Below are positions 17,547-26,766 of a stretch of DNA of 64,000 nt, piece by piece. A program made the position numbers and the translations under genes. A model generated the notes under the pieces. It did no database searches. It saw only the letters and a program-made list of their open reading frames with translations, and was not told the origin of the DNA. Numbering within the stretch: the stretch's first letter is position 1; the number at the start of each line of letters is the position of its first letter. Source of the DNA: an uncultured Bacteroides sp. (GTDB taxonomy: Bacteria > Bacteroidota > Bacteroidia > Bacteroidales > Bacteroidaceae); NCBI GenBank assembly GCA_949289345.1, contig CASENS010000008.1, positions 21,198 through 85,197 of the forward strand, in the 5' to 3' direction.

Positions 17547-18728
17547 ATGAAGAAATTGTTTGGATATGGGCTGGCATGTCTGCTGTGCCTTTTGGCAGTG
17601 ACTGCCTGTTCGGAAGACGACCCGACACCTTCGGCCACGGTCGAACGGACGGTGCTGGTGTATATGGCGGCGGACAACAGCTTGGCTCATTTCGCCCTTG
17701 AGGATTTGGAGGAAATGAGGGAAGGCATGCAAAACACAAACGGTGAGTTGCGCCTGATGGTATATATCGATACCGGTTCCGCCCAACTGATCGAGTTGAA
17801 AAAGGAAAACGGCAATGTCGTAGAGAATATAGTCCGTGAATACGGTGACCGTAACTCAGCGGGAGTAGAGGAAACGCTGGAGGTCTTTGATGACGTGTTC
17901 TACAACCCGGACTATTCCGCCAATAGCTACGGACTGATTTATTGGTCGCATGCGGATGGATGGGCACCCTACGGAGCGCGAATCACGACACGTTGGGTAG
18001 GACAGGACACCGGAGACGGGGATAACCGAATGAACATCTCGGAGTTGCTTTCTGTGTTGGACAATGCCCCTCACTTCAGTTTCATCATGTTCGACGCCTG
18101 CTTTATGTCGTCAGTTGAAGTGGCTTACGAGTTGCGTAATCATACCGATTATTATATCGGCTCGCCTACGGAAAACCCGGGTCCCGGCGCTCCCTACGAC
18201 TTGATTACTCCGCTGATGGCGGATGAGGATGCGGCGGTGGAGATGGCTTCCGCCTATTTCGGACACTACGAGGACAACTACAACGGGGGCATAGGCATTT
18301 CCAACAGCAACTGGACGGGAGGAACTTCCATCTGCGTGATGCGTACATCGGCGCTGGAGGCGTTGGCGGCGGCTACGGCACAGGCTCTGCAGGGAGCGAC
18401 GGCTGACGGGGACGATGTGGCCGACGCCGTATTCGATTATGACCAACGCACTGTCTCCAGCGGTCACATAGGGTATTATGATTTCCGCCAGCTGATGGAG
18501 GAAGTGACGGATGAGGCTTCCTTTTCCGCATGGGAGCAGGCGTTTTTGGCATCGAGGGCATATTGGTCGACAACCGATAAGAATTATTCGATGGTTGTGG
18601 GCATGTTCTCCATGGAAGGCGCCAACGGCATCACGCATTATATTCCCGGCGGCAATACCACGAATGACGAGGCTTACAAGTCCACTTCGTGGTATCAGGA
18701 CGCAGGCCTGGCTCAATTAGGCTGGTGA
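17547..18728 (+). CDS. Clostripain-family (peptidase C11) lipoprotein
   Basis: The 393-residue cysteine protease has a signal peptide with lipobox LLAVTAC (Cys21), so it is lipid-anchored in the envelope. The clan CD catalytic pair is visible: His135 in IYWSHADGW and Cys185 in FDACFMSSVE. An early strand motif VLVYMAADNSL fits family C11, whose members (fragipain, clostripain) cut after Arg or Lys and are often autoactivated. The frame is open 12 codons further upstream; the ATG at 17547 before the signal peptide is preferred. It is followed 16 bp later by fkp. Confidence 0.9.
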   Translation: MKKLFGYGLACLLCLLAVTACSEDDPTPSATVERTVLVYMAADNSLAHFALEDLEEMREGMQNTNGELRLMVYIDTGSAQLIELKKENGNVVENIVREYGDRNSAGVEETLEVFDDVFYNPDYSANSYGLIYWSHADGWAPYGARITTRWVGQDTGDGDNRMNISELLSVLDNAPHFSFIMFDACFMSSVEVAYELRNHTDYYIGSPTENPGPGAPYDLITPLMADEDAAVEMASAYFGHYEDNYNGGIGISNSNWTGGTSICVMRTSALEALAAATAQALQGATADGDDVADAVFDYDQRTVSSGHIGYYDFRQLMEEVTDEASFSAWEQAFLASRAYWSTTDKNYSMVVGMFSMEGANGITHYIPGGNTTNDEAYKSTSWYQDAGLAQLGW

Positions 18729-18744
18729 AAGGAGGGGAGGAGAG

Positions 18745-21597
18745 ATGCAGAAACTGTTGTCGTTGCCGCCCCACATGGTGCGGGCATTCCATGAACTGGA
18801 GCATGCGGACCGTTCGGAGTGGTTTTGCGCTTCCGACCCCGTTGATAAGAAATTGGGATCTGGTGGCGGCACTACATGGCTTTTGCGCGAATGGGAACGT
18901 AGCTGTGGCGAGGAGGCTCGGAGTGAAAAGCGTATCCTGCTGCATGCGGGAGGCCAAAGCCGGCGTTTGCCCGCATACGCTCCGGCGGGGAAGATATTGA
19001 CTCCCATACCAGTCTTCCGGTGGGCGCGTGGCCAGCGGTTGGAGCAAAATCTGCTGTCCTTGCAGTTGCCGCTTTACGAGCGTATCCTGCTGCAGGCGTC
19101 CGATTCGCTTCGCACGCTGATAGCCAGTGGGGATGTGTATATCCGTGCCGGACAGCCTTTGCAAACCATACCGGAAGCCGATGTCGTATGTTACGGTTTG
19201 TGGGTCGACCCGGTTTTGGCCACTCATCACGGCGTATTTGTGTCCGACCGCAAGCGTCCCGAAGCGCTCGACTTTATGTTGCAGAAACCCACCTTATCCC
19301 GGTTGGAGGATTTGTCGAAAGATTACTTGTTCCTGATGGACATAGGCATTTGGCTGTTGAGTGACAAGGCGGTGGATTTGTTGAAGCGCCGTTCTTTGAA
19401 AACCGAAGGAAAGGCGGATGCTTCGGTCCCTTATTCCGATTTGAAATACTACGATTTATACGCGGAGTTCGGTCTGGCCTTGGGTGAGCATCCGTGCATT
19501 GCCGATGCCGAACTGAACGGATTGTCCGTGGCTGTCCTTCCGCTGCCCGGCGGAGAGTTCTACCATTATGGGACGAGCCGGGAAATGCTGTCGTCTACCG
19601 TAGCCTTGCAGAACAAGGAATACGACCAGCGTAAAATCATGCACCGCAAGCTGAAGCCCAATCCGGCCATCTTCACGCAAAACGCGGACGTGCAGGTTTC
19701 TTTTACCCCGTCCAATCACGATGTGTGGGTGGAGAACAGCCATGTGCCAGCTTCGTGGAAGTTGGGCGCTTGCCAGATTATTACGGGAGTCCCTCATAAT
19801 GATTGGGCGTTGGCGGTGCCCGATGGCGTGTGCATTGACATCGTCCCTTTGCAAGAGGGGTGGGCGGTGCGTCCTTATGGTTTTGACGATGCCTTTAAGG
19901 GCGCTTTGGACGATGCTTCCACCGTTTATTTAGGCCGTCCGTTTGCCGAGTGGCTGGAAGCCCGTGGCTTATCCTTGAGTGATTTGCTGGGACGTCACGA
20001 CGACCTCCAGGCGGCTTCGTTGTTCCCTGTGGTGTCCGATGTGGAAACCATGGGAAGGCTGCTCCGTTGGATGACATCCGAACCGGGTTTGGAAGGCGGG
20101 CGTGACTTATGGCTGCATGCACGACGTTTGTCCGCCGATGAAATTTCCGCCCAGGCCGACCTGGGACGTCTGTATGCCCAACGGAGGGAGTTTGTCCGTA
20201 GGAACTGGCAACAGCTGGCGGCAAATTATGGGAAGAGTGTTTTTTATCAGCTCGATTTGGCCGATGCCGCTGTCCAATATCATGCCTTACAGTTGGACAA
20301 ACCCTCTCCGTTGAAGGAAGATGACCCTTTGATGCAGCGTATACATAACTATATGTTGCGCGCGCAAATTGACAAGCTGAATGGCGAGGATTACAAAACG
20401 GACGAGCAAAAATCGTTCGGCCTGTTGCGCGAGGGCTTGTTGGAGGACTTGTACAAGCACAAAAACGCGCCCTCGCTGAATGTGTATGCCGACCAGATAG
20501 TGTGGGGGCGCAGCCCGGTGCGGATTGATGTGGCGGGTGGCTGGACCGATACGCCTCCTTATTCCTTGCTGGCCGGAGGCAATGTGGTCAATATGGCCAT
20601 CGAGCTGAACGGGCAGCCGCCTTTACAGGTTTACGTGAAACCTTGCGCTGATTTTCATGTCGTGCTCCGTTCCATTGACATGGGAGCTATGGAAGTTGTG
20701 CGGACGTACGAGGAGCTGCACGACTACAGACGGGTAGGCTCGCCTTTTTCCATTCCCAAGGCGGCCTTGGCGCTGGCCGGATTCTCCCCGCGGTTCTCAC
20801 AGGTGACTTATGCTTCCCTTCGCGAGCAGCTTGAGGCTTTTGGGGCGGGCATTGAACTGACGCTGCTTTCGGCTATTCCTGCCGGGTCGGGGCTGGGTAC
20901 CAGTTCCATTTTGGCTTCCACAGTGTTGGGCTCGTTGAGCGATTTCTGCGGGTTGTCGTGGAGCAAGAATGAGATATGCCGTCGTACGTTGGCTCTGGAG
21001 CAGCTGCTTACCACAGGTGGCGGTTGGCAAGACCAGTATGGCGGCGTGCTGGAGGGAGTCAAACTGTTGCAGACCGAGGCCGGCTTTGCCCAACAGCCGT
21101 TGGTGCATTGGTTGCCCGACCATCTGTTTGTACAGCCTGAATACCTGCCTTGCCATTTGCTTTACTACACGGGCATTACCCGCACGGCCAAGAATATTTT
21201 GGCGGAGATAGTGCGTGCCATGTTCCTCAATTCAGGTCCCCATTTGGATTTGCTGGCCGAAATGAAAACCCATGCGTCGGACATGGCCGAAGCCATACAG
21301 CGCAATGATTTCTGTACGTACGGAGCGTTGGTCGGGAAGTCATGGGCTCAGAATAAGGCGTTGGACAGCGGCACCAATCCACCGGAAGTGGAGGCTGTTA
21401 TCCGTCGGATAAAGGATTACACGTTAGGCTATAAACTGCCCGGTGCGGGTGGGGGAGGTTACTTGTATATGGTGGCCAAGGATCCCGAAGCCGCCTTGCG
21501 CGTCCGTGAGACCCTGTCCGCCCATGCGCCCAATCCGCGTGCCCGTTTTGTGGACATGGCGCTGTCCGGCAAAGGCTTCCAAGTGTCACGCTCGTAA
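18745..21597 (+). CDS. fkp: Bifunctional L-fucokinase / GDP-L-fucose pyrophosphorylase
   Basis: The 950-residue enzyme matches the size of Bacteroides Fkp (949 aa), which converts salvaged L-fucose to fucose-1-phosphate and then GDP-fucose for capsule and glycoprotein fucosylation. The N-terminal half is a guanylyltransferase with SGGGTTW (39-45) and the nucleotide loop HAGGQSRRLP (67-76) plus Lys83. A beta-helix-like middle follows. The C-terminal GHMP kinase begins near 580 (RSPVRIDVAGGWTD), with ATP loop PAGSGLGTSS (from 712) and GAGGGG (about 900). It appears complete. It is transcribed with the C11 protease. The match is by motifs and length. Confidence 0.95.
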   Translation: MQKLLSLPPHMVRAFHELEHADRSEWFCASDPVDKKLGSGGGTTWLLREWERSCGEEARSEKRILLHAGGQSRRLPAYAPAGKILTPIPVFRWARGQRLEQNLLSLQLPLYERILLQASDSLRTLIASGDVYIRAGQPLQTIPEADVVCYGLWVDPVLATHHGVFVSDRKRPEALDFMLQKPTLSRLEDLSKDYLFLMDIGIWLLSDKAVDLLKRRSLKTEGKADASVPYSDLKYYDLYAEFGLALGEHPCIADAELNGLSVAVLPLPGGEFYHYGTSREMLSSTVALQNKEYDQRKIMHRKLKPNPAIFTQNADVQVSFTPSNHDVWVENSHVPASWKLGACQIITGVPHNDWALAVPDGVCIDIVPLQEGWAVRPYGFDDAFKGALDDASTVYLGRPFAEWLEARGLSLSDLLGRHDDLQAASLFPVVSDVETMGRLLRWMTSEPGLEGGRDLWLHARRLSADEISAQADLGRLYAQRREFVRRNWQQLAANYGKSVFYQLDLADAAVQYHALQLDKPSPLKEDDPLMQRIHNYMLRAQIDKLNGEDYKTDEQKSFGLLREGLLEDLYKHKNAPSLNVYADQIVWGRSPVRIDVAGGWTDTPPYSLLAGGNVVNMAIELNGQPPLQVYVKPCADFHVVLRSIDMGAMEVVRTYEELHDYRRVGSPFSIPKAALALAGFSPRFSQVTYASLREQLEAFGAGIELTLLSAIPAGSGLGTSSILASTVLGSLSDFCGLSWSKNEICRRTLALEQLLTTGGGWQDQYGGVLEGVKLLQTEAGFAQQPLVHWLPDHLFVQPEYLPCHLLYYTGITRTAKNILAEIVRAMFLNSGPHLDLLAEMKTHASDMAEAIQRNDFCTYGALVGKSWAQNKALDSGTNPPEVEAVIRRIKDYTLGYKLPGAGGGGYLYMVAKDPEAALRVRETLSAHAPNPRARFVDMALSGKGFQVSRS

Positions 21598-21614
21598 GTG
21601 GGGCGTGCAAGCTT

Positions 21615-22088
21615 TTATTCGTGGTGGTAGGGACTTCCGGCCAAGATGCTCATGGCACGGTATAGTTGCTCCACGAAGATGAGTCGTACCATCTGGTGGG
21701 AAAACGTCATCCGTGAGAGGGAGATTTTCTCCTGCGCGGCGGCATACACTTTGGACGCGAACCCGTATGGCCCGCCGATGACAAAGACCAACCGTTTGTT
21801 CACCGTATTCATTTTGCGCTTCATGTAGTCGGCGAACTCCACGGAGCGCATTTCCTTTCCTCCTTCGTCCAGCAGCACCACCACATCGCCGGGTTGCAGG
21901 GCTTTCAATATCAGTTCCCCTTCTTTCTCCTTTTGCACCTCTTCGCTCAGGCTCTTGGTGTTTTTCAGTTCGGGGATGACTTCCATGTCGAACGACAGGT
22001 AGCGTTTGGCGCGTTGCAGATAGTCATTAATGGCTGTCACAAAGTGAGGCTCTACGGTTTTTCCAACGACGAGTAAGACTGTTCTCAT
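21615..22088 (-). CDS. rlmH: 23S rRNA (pseudouridine-1915 N3)-methyltransferase RlmH
   Basis: The 157-residue SPOUT-class enzyme methylates pseudouridine 1915 in helix 69 of 23S rRNA. Hallmarks are the SAM-binding knot LVFVIGGPYGF and the conserved C-terminus SLSRMTFSHQMVRLIFVEQL followed by SPYHHE. The frame is open to 22160, but length and family start favour the ATG at 22088. Its -7 box is at 22157-22165. Confidence 0.95.
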   Translation of the reverse strand: MRTVLLVVGKTVEPHFVTAINDYLQRAKRYLSFDMEVIPELKNTKSLSEEVQKEKEGELILKALQPGDVVVLLDEGGKEMRSVEFADYMKRKMNTVNKRLVFVIGGPYGFASKVYAAAQEKISLSRMTFSHQMVRLIFVEQLYRAMSILAGSPYHHE

Positions 22089-22156
22089 GAGTTTTTTTGT
22101 TTGGTTCAACGGCAATGTCCCGTCGCCTTTTGGGGGATTTGGCGTGGGAAAGCATG

Positions 22157-22165
22157 GCAAAGATA
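22157..22165 (-). promoter_or_regulatory. -7 promoter box for rlmH
   Basis: The minus strand reads TATCTTTGC, 69 nt before the rlmH ATG. It is back to back with the promoter of the divergent operon at 22209. Confidence 0.7.
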
Positions 22166-22208
22166 ATTAAAAAAACGCTTCTTTATGCCGTATTTTGCAG
22201 CAAATGCT

Positions 22209-22217
22209 TATCTTTGC
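22209..22217 (+). promoter_or_regulatory. -7 promoter box for the DUF4783-nadC operon
   Basis: TATCTTTGC lies 21 nt before the ATG at 22238. Confidence 0.7.
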
Positions 22218-22237
22218 GAAAGCTAAACTGATTGTTT

Positions 22238-22633
22238 ATGAAAAAACGGCTGTTCGTTTTGTGTACGGCGGTGCTTGTCAGTGCGGTTGCGCTGATGGCT
22301 CAAAATGTACTCGGAGGGTTGTCGTCGGCTTTCCGGAAAGGCGATTCGCAGGCATTAGGCCGGTACATGCACGATGATGTGAGCTTGGCGCTTGCGGGTG
22401 AAGAAGGCGAAGTGTCGGACCGTCCGAGGGTGGAAACCGCAATGCGGACTTTCTTTGCCGCGAACAAGGTGACTGGCTTTGAGATAAACCATAAAGGGAA
22501 GCGGGAAGAGTCGGCTTTTGTGGTCGGTACGTTGCATGCTTCTACGGGAGTTTATCGGGTGAACTGCTATTTGAAAAAGACTGGAAATAACTATTTGATA
22601 CATCGGATTAGAATTGAGAAAACAAATGAATAA
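22238..22633 (+). CDS. DUF4783-type secreted protein
   Basis: The 131-residue protein has a signal peptide ending ALMAQ and a compact domain resembling NTF2/SnoaL-like folds, matching what I know of DUF4783 proteins found beside nadC in Bacteroides (LSSAFRKGDSQALGRYM, FFAANKVTGFEINHKG). Its role is unknown; it is presumably periplasmic. The ATG at 22238 is preferred over a TTG two codons earlier. Its last 8 bases overlap the nadC start, so the two are coupled. Confidence 0.75.
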   Translation: MKKRLFVLCTAVLVSAVALMAQNVLGGLSSAFRKGDSQALGRYMHDDVSLALAGEEGEVSDRPRVETAMRTFFAANKVTGFEINHKGKREESAFVVGTLHASTGVYRVNCYLKKTGNNYLIHRIRIEKTNE

Positions 22634-23474
22634 GGAACAAGAACTGATTGACAGCCTGATTGATCTGGCTTTTGCGGAGGACATAGGCGACGGCGACCAT
22701 ACTACACTTTCGTGTATCCCTGAAACGGCTATGGGCAAGTCGAAGCTGCTGATTAAGGAACCGGGTATTTTGGCCGGCATTGAGGTGGCGAAGGAAGTCT
22801 TTCGCCGTTTCGACCCGACGATGAAGGTGACTGTGTATATGGAAGACGGTGCGGAAGTGAAGCCGGGCGACGTGCCGATGGTGGTGGAAGGTAAAGTGCG
22901 GTCTTTGTTGCAGACCGAACGGCTGATGCTGAACATCATGCAGCGCATGAGCGGTATCGCTACGATGACACACCGGTATGCGGAGCGGCTGAAAGGTACC
23001 CGTACGCGTGTGCTGGATACCCGTAAGACAACGCCCGGCATGCGTATTCTGGAAAAGATGGCGGTGAAGATAGGCGGTGGCGTGAACCACCGTATCGGTC
23101 TGTTCGACATGATTTTGTTGAAAGACAATCACGTGGATTTTGCCGGAGGCATTGATAAAGCCATAACCCGGGCCAAGGAGTATTGTAAGGCTAAGGGCAA
23201 GGACCTGAAGATAGAAATAGAAGTGCGCAACCTGGATGAGCTGCAACAAGTGCTTGACGTGGGAGGCGTGGATCGCATTATGTTCGACAACTTTACGCCG
23301 GAATTGACAAAGAAGGCTGTCGGGATGGTTGGCGGACGTTACGAAACGGAATCCTCGGGAGGGATTACATTTGACACGTTGCGCGACTATGCCGAGTGTG
23401 GTGTCGACTTCATTTCTGTAGGAGCTTTGACGCATTCGGTCAAAGGGCTGGATATGAGTTTCAAGGCTTGTTGA
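22626..23474 (+). CDS. nadC: Nicotinate-nucleotide pyrophosphorylase (carboxylating)
   Basis: The 282-residue enzyme converts quinolinate and PRPP into nicotinate mononucleotide in de novo NAD synthesis. Family motifs are clear: EDIGDGDHTT near the N-terminus, TERLMLNIMQRMSGIAT, the substrate loop LDTRKTTPGMR, KDNHVDFAGG, IEIEVRNLDEL and FDNFTPE, with a final ISVGALTHSV. The ATG overlaps the DUF4783 stop region. An inverted repeat with a T-run follows at 23513-23583. Confidence 0.96.
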   Translation: MNKEQELIDSLIDLAFAEDIGDGDHTTLSCIPETAMGKSKLLIKEPGILAGIEVAKEVFRRFDPTMKVTVYMEDGAEVKPGDVPMVVEGKVRSLLQTERLMLNIMQRMSGIATMTHRYAERLKGTRTRVLDTRKTTPGMRILEKMAVKIGGGVNHRIGLFDMILLKDNHVDFAGGIDKAITRAKEYCKAKGKDLKIEIEVRNLDELQQVLDVGGVDRIMFDNFTPELTKKAVGMVGGRYETESSGGITFDTLRDYAECGVDFISVGALTHSVKGLDMSFKAC

Positions 23475-23512
23475 GTGGGGATGTGAACATACATCTGTCA
23501 TATTTGGGTTGT

Positions 23513-23583
23513 AAGCGGATTTTGCGGAGTATGCTTGTTCAATAAGGTATATGTCTGCATTATCCGCTTTTTAATGCAATCCG
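23513..23583 (+). terminator. Likely terminator after nadC
   Basis: AAGCGGAT (23513-23520) pairs with ATCCGCTT (23572-23579), which runs into a T-tract. The loop is long (about 50 nt), so termination strength is uncertain. Confidence 0.5.
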
Positions 23584-23806
23584 GAAATCCGGTTGCGGAA
23601 GCATTCAATATCAAATGCCCGGCTGTCATTGGATAAATGCCCGAGTATCCAATAATACTTAGGCATGTAACCTATGATAGGGATAAGGTAGAGCGCGGGC
23701 TGTATTCTTTTTAACTTCTTTTTGCGGTTAGGCTTGCAGCATTTCCTTTTATGCTGCGTCTAAAGTGTGAAAGGCGCGACGATGTGCCTGTATTAAAAGC
23801 AGAGCT
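23584..23806. other. Gap before the ECF sigma gene; hairpin and weak promoter only
   Basis: No reading frame is supported. GCAGCAT (23736-23742) and ATGCTGC (23751-23757) form a 7-bp hairpin. TCTTTTTGC just upstream, near 23720, is an imperfect -7 box. The sigma gene may instead use a promoter recognised by its own product. Confidence 0.4.
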
Positions 23807-24358
23807 TTGGAAAACGAAATAGAACTGATAGAAGGTTGCCGGGCAGGAAAAGAGGCTGCCCGTAAGGCGTTGTATACGCGGTTTTCCGGGCGTATGTTGG
23901 CGGTGTGCTACCGTTACACAGGCAATGTGGACGAAGCGTATGATGTCCTGCATGATGGCTTTATAAAAATATTCACGCATTTCAATTATCGGGGCGAATG
24001 TTCGTTGGCTTCATGGGTGACGAAAGTGATGATGAACCAGGCGATAGATTACTTGCGGCGTAAACAGCGTTTCGCGCAGTTGGTGGTGTGTGATGAGCAA
24101 TTGCCCGATGTGCCGGACGAGCAGTCGGTGGCGGAAAGCGGGTACCATCTTTCGGAGGAAGTGTTGATGGAGTTTGTCGCCGAGTTGCCGGACGGGTGCC
24201 GGACGGTGTTCAATTTGTACGTGTTTGAGGAAAAGTCGCACAAGGAAATCGCTGAATTGCTGCATATCAAGGAGCATTCTTCCACATCGCAGTTGCATCG
24301 GGCCAAGTGTTTGTTAGCAAAAAGAATTCAAGAATACAATGAGCATGAAAGGAAATGA
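23807..24358 (+). CDS. ECF-type RNA polymerase sigma factor
   Basis: The 183-residue protein has sigma region 2 (LYTRFSGRMLAVCYRYTGNVDEAYD, DVLHDGFIKIF, WVTKVMMNQAIDYLRR) and region 4 (LPDGCRTVFNLYVFEEKSHKEIAELL), with no regions 1 or 3, as in extracytoplasmic-function sigma factors. No ATG lies between the in-frame stop at 23768 and the conserved start, so a TTG start at 23807 is used. It overlaps the next gene by 20 bp, where a membrane regulator is expected. Confidence 0.92.
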   Translation: MENEIELIEGCRAGKEAARKALYTRFSGRMLAVCYRYTGNVDEAYDVLHDGFIKIFTHFNYRGECSLASWVTKVMMNQAIDYLRRKQRFAQLVVCDEQLPDVPDEQSVAESGYHLSEEVLMEFVAELPDGCRTVFNLYVFEEKSHKEIAELLHIKEHSSTSQLHRAKCLLAKRIQEYNEHERK

Positions 24359-25436
24359 GGGTATAGACGGATTGTTCCGCGATAAGTTAGGCCGGTCGGA
24401 GCTGCCGGTGCGCGAGGACTTTTGGGAGGAATTGCAGCGGGACTTGAATGCGGTTAGGGCGGACAGAGACAAATGTTTCTGGCTGTCTCCTACGGTTTCG
24501 CGTGTGGCGGTTGCCGCATCGGTCGCATTGGTGCTGGGTGTGGCTTCGGCGGTGTATTGGTTCCTTTCCACGCCGGAAATAAGAAAACAGGCGTTTGCCC
24601 CGACAGCGGCTTTTATCCCTGAAACGACATTGGATGCCGGCCATGTGGAGGAGACGCTTCCTGCGGCCATTCAGGCGGAGCCGTTGCCCGTTTCATCCGG
24701 ACGCCGACAACGGAAAGAGAAAGAGGAGGTGTGTGAGGCTTCTGTGGCAGAGCCGAGAACCGTGTCGGTACACTTCTCTATCACCGTGAGCCAGCAGGCG
24801 TATGGCGGAAATGCGGATGGCAAACGTACGTCCGATTATGTGCGGACGGGTGCGGAGAACACTTATACCCGCCCGAAAAGATATGAGAAGAAAACGGTGG
24901 CCACTGAAGCAAACAAGGATAAGGATGTGGTCGCCTCGCCTTTGAAGTCGCGTGACTGGGCCATAAAGTCTTATATAGGAACAGCTTTGCCCAAAGGGGA
25001 TTTCCGTATGCCTTTTACGGCGGGTGTCCAGTTGGAGCGTCGGTTGAACAGCCGCCTGGCCCTGGAGGCGGGATTGCAATACAACTTTTTGCATGATGTG
25101 TTGAATGGGAAAGGAAAGACATTGCATACTTTGGCTGTGCCTGTGAAAATGAATGTGCTGTTGGCGGGTAATGATAAAGTGGATTTTTATGCGACAGCCG
25201 GCGGAGCTGTAGAGAAATGTGTTGCCGGTGCCGTGGACAATAGTTTTCGCGCTGAACCGGTGCAATTGTCGGTTGCGGCCGGATTGGGTATCCGTTATAA
25301 GCTGACCGACCGCATCGCGCTCTTTGCCGAGCCTACGGTGAGCCATTATTTTGATACCGATTCCGCTACACGTTCCTTACGCACGGAGCGTCCTGCCAAT
25401 CTGAACCTGTTATGTGGTGTGCGTATGTTATATTAA
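24339..25436 (+). CDS. One-pass membrane protein with C-terminal beta-barrel-like domain, partner of the ECF sigma factor
   Basis: The 365-residue protein starts with about 50 soluble residues containing FRDKLGRSELPVREDFWEEL, then one membrane helix (about 54-77). A long polar, basic linker (80-200) follows, and then a region with the alternating pattern of an outer-membrane barrel (SYIGTALPKGDFRMPFTAG, RLALEAGLQYNF, LSVAAGLGIRYKLTDRIALFAEP), ending LLCGVRMLY. The overlap with the sigma gene suggests the N-terminus acts as anti-sigma factor. A single protein joining inner-membrane regulator and barrel is unusual; the barrel part may instead be a periplasmic sensor domain. Confidence 0.75.
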   Translation: MSMKGNEGIDGLFRDKLGRSELPVREDFWEELQRDLNAVRADRDKCFWLSPTVSRVAVAASVALVLGVASAVYWFLSTPEIRKQAFAPTAAFIPETTLDAGHVEETLPAAIQAEPLPVSSGRRQRKEKEEVCEASVAEPRTVSVHFSITVSQQAYGGNADGKRTSDYVRTGAENTYTRPKRYEKKTVATEANKDKDVVASPLKSRDWAIKSYIGTALPKGDFRMPFTAGVQLERRLNSRLALEAGLQYNFLHDVLNGKGKTLHTLAVPVKMNVLLAGNDKVDFYATAGGAVEKCVAGAVDNSFRAEPVQLSVAAGLGIRYKLTDRIALFAEPTVSHYFDTDSATRSLRTERPANLNLLCGVRMLY

Positions 25437-25456
25437 TCTTTAATGAAAAGTGATTT

Positions 25457-25990
25457 ATGTCTGTTCTCACTGCTATATATCGTTTGATGGCAAGCCTGCT
25501 GCTCTTGGCTTTCGTTTCTTGTACAGAAGAGGTCTTCGATTATAACCATCCGGATGTGGAGCTGTTTGTCGAACAATTGAGGTCGGGGCGTTATGTCGCC
25601 CGGACTACCGACGGATTGACCCCGATACCTAAGTTTGACAAAGAAGATATTGGCGAACTGCTGGAGTATGCGGATGATATGCGAGAAATACCCTCTTTCC
25701 CGCTGGCTCCTGTTTCCTATTCACCCGGCGGCAAACTTCGTTTGGGAGAATGTATTTTGTGGACGGTCGAGACAATCCGCCTGGGACATCCGGCTTCCAT
25801 GGGTTGCAAGTTGGTATATGCGTATGCCGACGATTATGAAGGCATGTACTTTTTGTCCGAGAAGGAATTGCATGATGCGGTAACCTTATATCGTGATTGG
25901 TGGGATAGCCGGAAATATCCGCGTACCATGTGGACGATAGATCCGTGCTTTGACGAACCTTTGTGCGGCAGCGGATATATGTGGTGGTGA
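25457..25990 (+). CDS. Lipoprotein of unknown function (possibly DUF4943)
   Basis: The 177-residue protein has a signal peptide with lipobox LLAFVSC, so it is lipid-anchored. The mature part (DYNHPDVELFVEQLRSG, GGKLRLGECILWTVE, DAVTLYRDWWDSRKYP) resembles Bacteroides DUF4943 proteins as I recall them. The DUF number is tentative and no function is known. It is the third gene of the sigma-factor operon and is followed directly by another exported protein. Confidence 0.65.
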   Translation: MSVLTAIYRLMASLLLLAFVSCTEEVFDYNHPDVELFVEQLRSGRYVARTTDGLTPIPKFDKEDIGELLEYADDMREIPSFPLAPVSYSPGGKLRLGECILWTVETIRLGHPASMGCKLVYAYADDYEGMYFLSEKELHDAVTLYRDWWDSRKYPRTMWTIDPCFDEPLCGSGYMWW

Positions 25991-25991
25991 A

Positions 25992-26660
25992 ATGATGAGG
26001 TTTCGTCTTTTAGCGGGGTTGCTATTTCTGGTGACCTTTCATTCGTATGCCCAAGATTGGACGGCAGAGGACTCCTTGCGGCTGCACCGGTTTCTTCGGC
26101 AAGAAGGTGAAATCAAGCTGAATCCGGATGCGTTGGAGGAACTGAACCAAGCTATGGGTAGGCCGAAGGTGGCGGAGGAGAAACCGTGGTTGGAGGTGGA
26201 CGAGACGCTTCCGGCCGTTGATGGCATCCGTCCACGGAAAATAAAACTGACACTGTTCCCCTATACGGCCAATACTCCTTATAATTGGGATCCGGTGCGT
26301 CAGCGTAAGATTGAAGTAGATGAAAATACATGGCGGGGCGATCCTTTTTACGAACTGAAGACTCTGACCGTGTATTCTAATTGGGCGAAGTCACCGCTTG
26401 ATGCCGGTCCACGTGAATCGGTGGAGCAGATTGAGGCTACAGGACTGCGCTATGGTCCGGTGGGGCAGGCGGGAAGCCATGCTGTTTACGGGTGGCAGTC
26501 AGTAGGCCGTCCTTCCGGTTACAGCCTGATGCCGGATAAGGGAGGGTGGAGAATAAAAGCGCGTAAACGTCGTGCCCGTACACTGGAAGTGCTTCGCACA
26601 TACGCCGACTCTACCCGCATAGAGCCGAAAGATGCCTTGCACGGAGTTGAAGGGGAATAG
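25992..26660 (+). CDS. Exported protein of unknown function (possibly DUF4858)
   Basis: The 222-residue protein has a signal peptide ending HSYAQ, an N-terminal helical part (LRLHRFLRQEGEIKLNPDALEEL) and a basic C-terminal part. It resembles the DUF4858 proteins of Bacteroides, a tentative match. Two ATG codons (25992, 25995) are possible starts. Its gene starts just after the previous stop, making it the last member of the sigma-factor operon, so it is likely part of the same envelope response. Confidence 0.65.
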   Translation: MMRFRLLAGLLFLVTFHSYAQDWTAEDSLRLHRFLRQEGEIKLNPDALEELNQAMGRPKVAEEKPWLEVDETLPAVDGIRPRKIKLTLFPYTANTPYNWDPVRQRKIEVDENTWRGDPFYELKTLTVYSNWAKSPLDAGPRESVEQIEATGLRYGPVGQAGSHAVYGWQSVGRPSGYSLMPDKGGWRIKARKRRARTLEVLRTYADSTRIEPKDALHGVEGE

Positions 26661-26733
26661 CGGTTTCCTGATTTTCCTCCTAAAATAAGGCTAAAATGAG
26701 CCGCAAGGCAATGAAACACTGAATAATATTATA

Positions 26734-26741
26734 TACCTTTG
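26734..26741 (+). promoter_or_regulatory. -7 promoter box for the AraC-type regulator
   Basis: TACCTTTG lies 25 nt before the ATG and is followed by TCCCGACAA, identical to the sequence at 17103. Confidence 0.7.
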
Positions 26742-26766
26742 TCCCGACAAACCAATTTCAGCAGAT

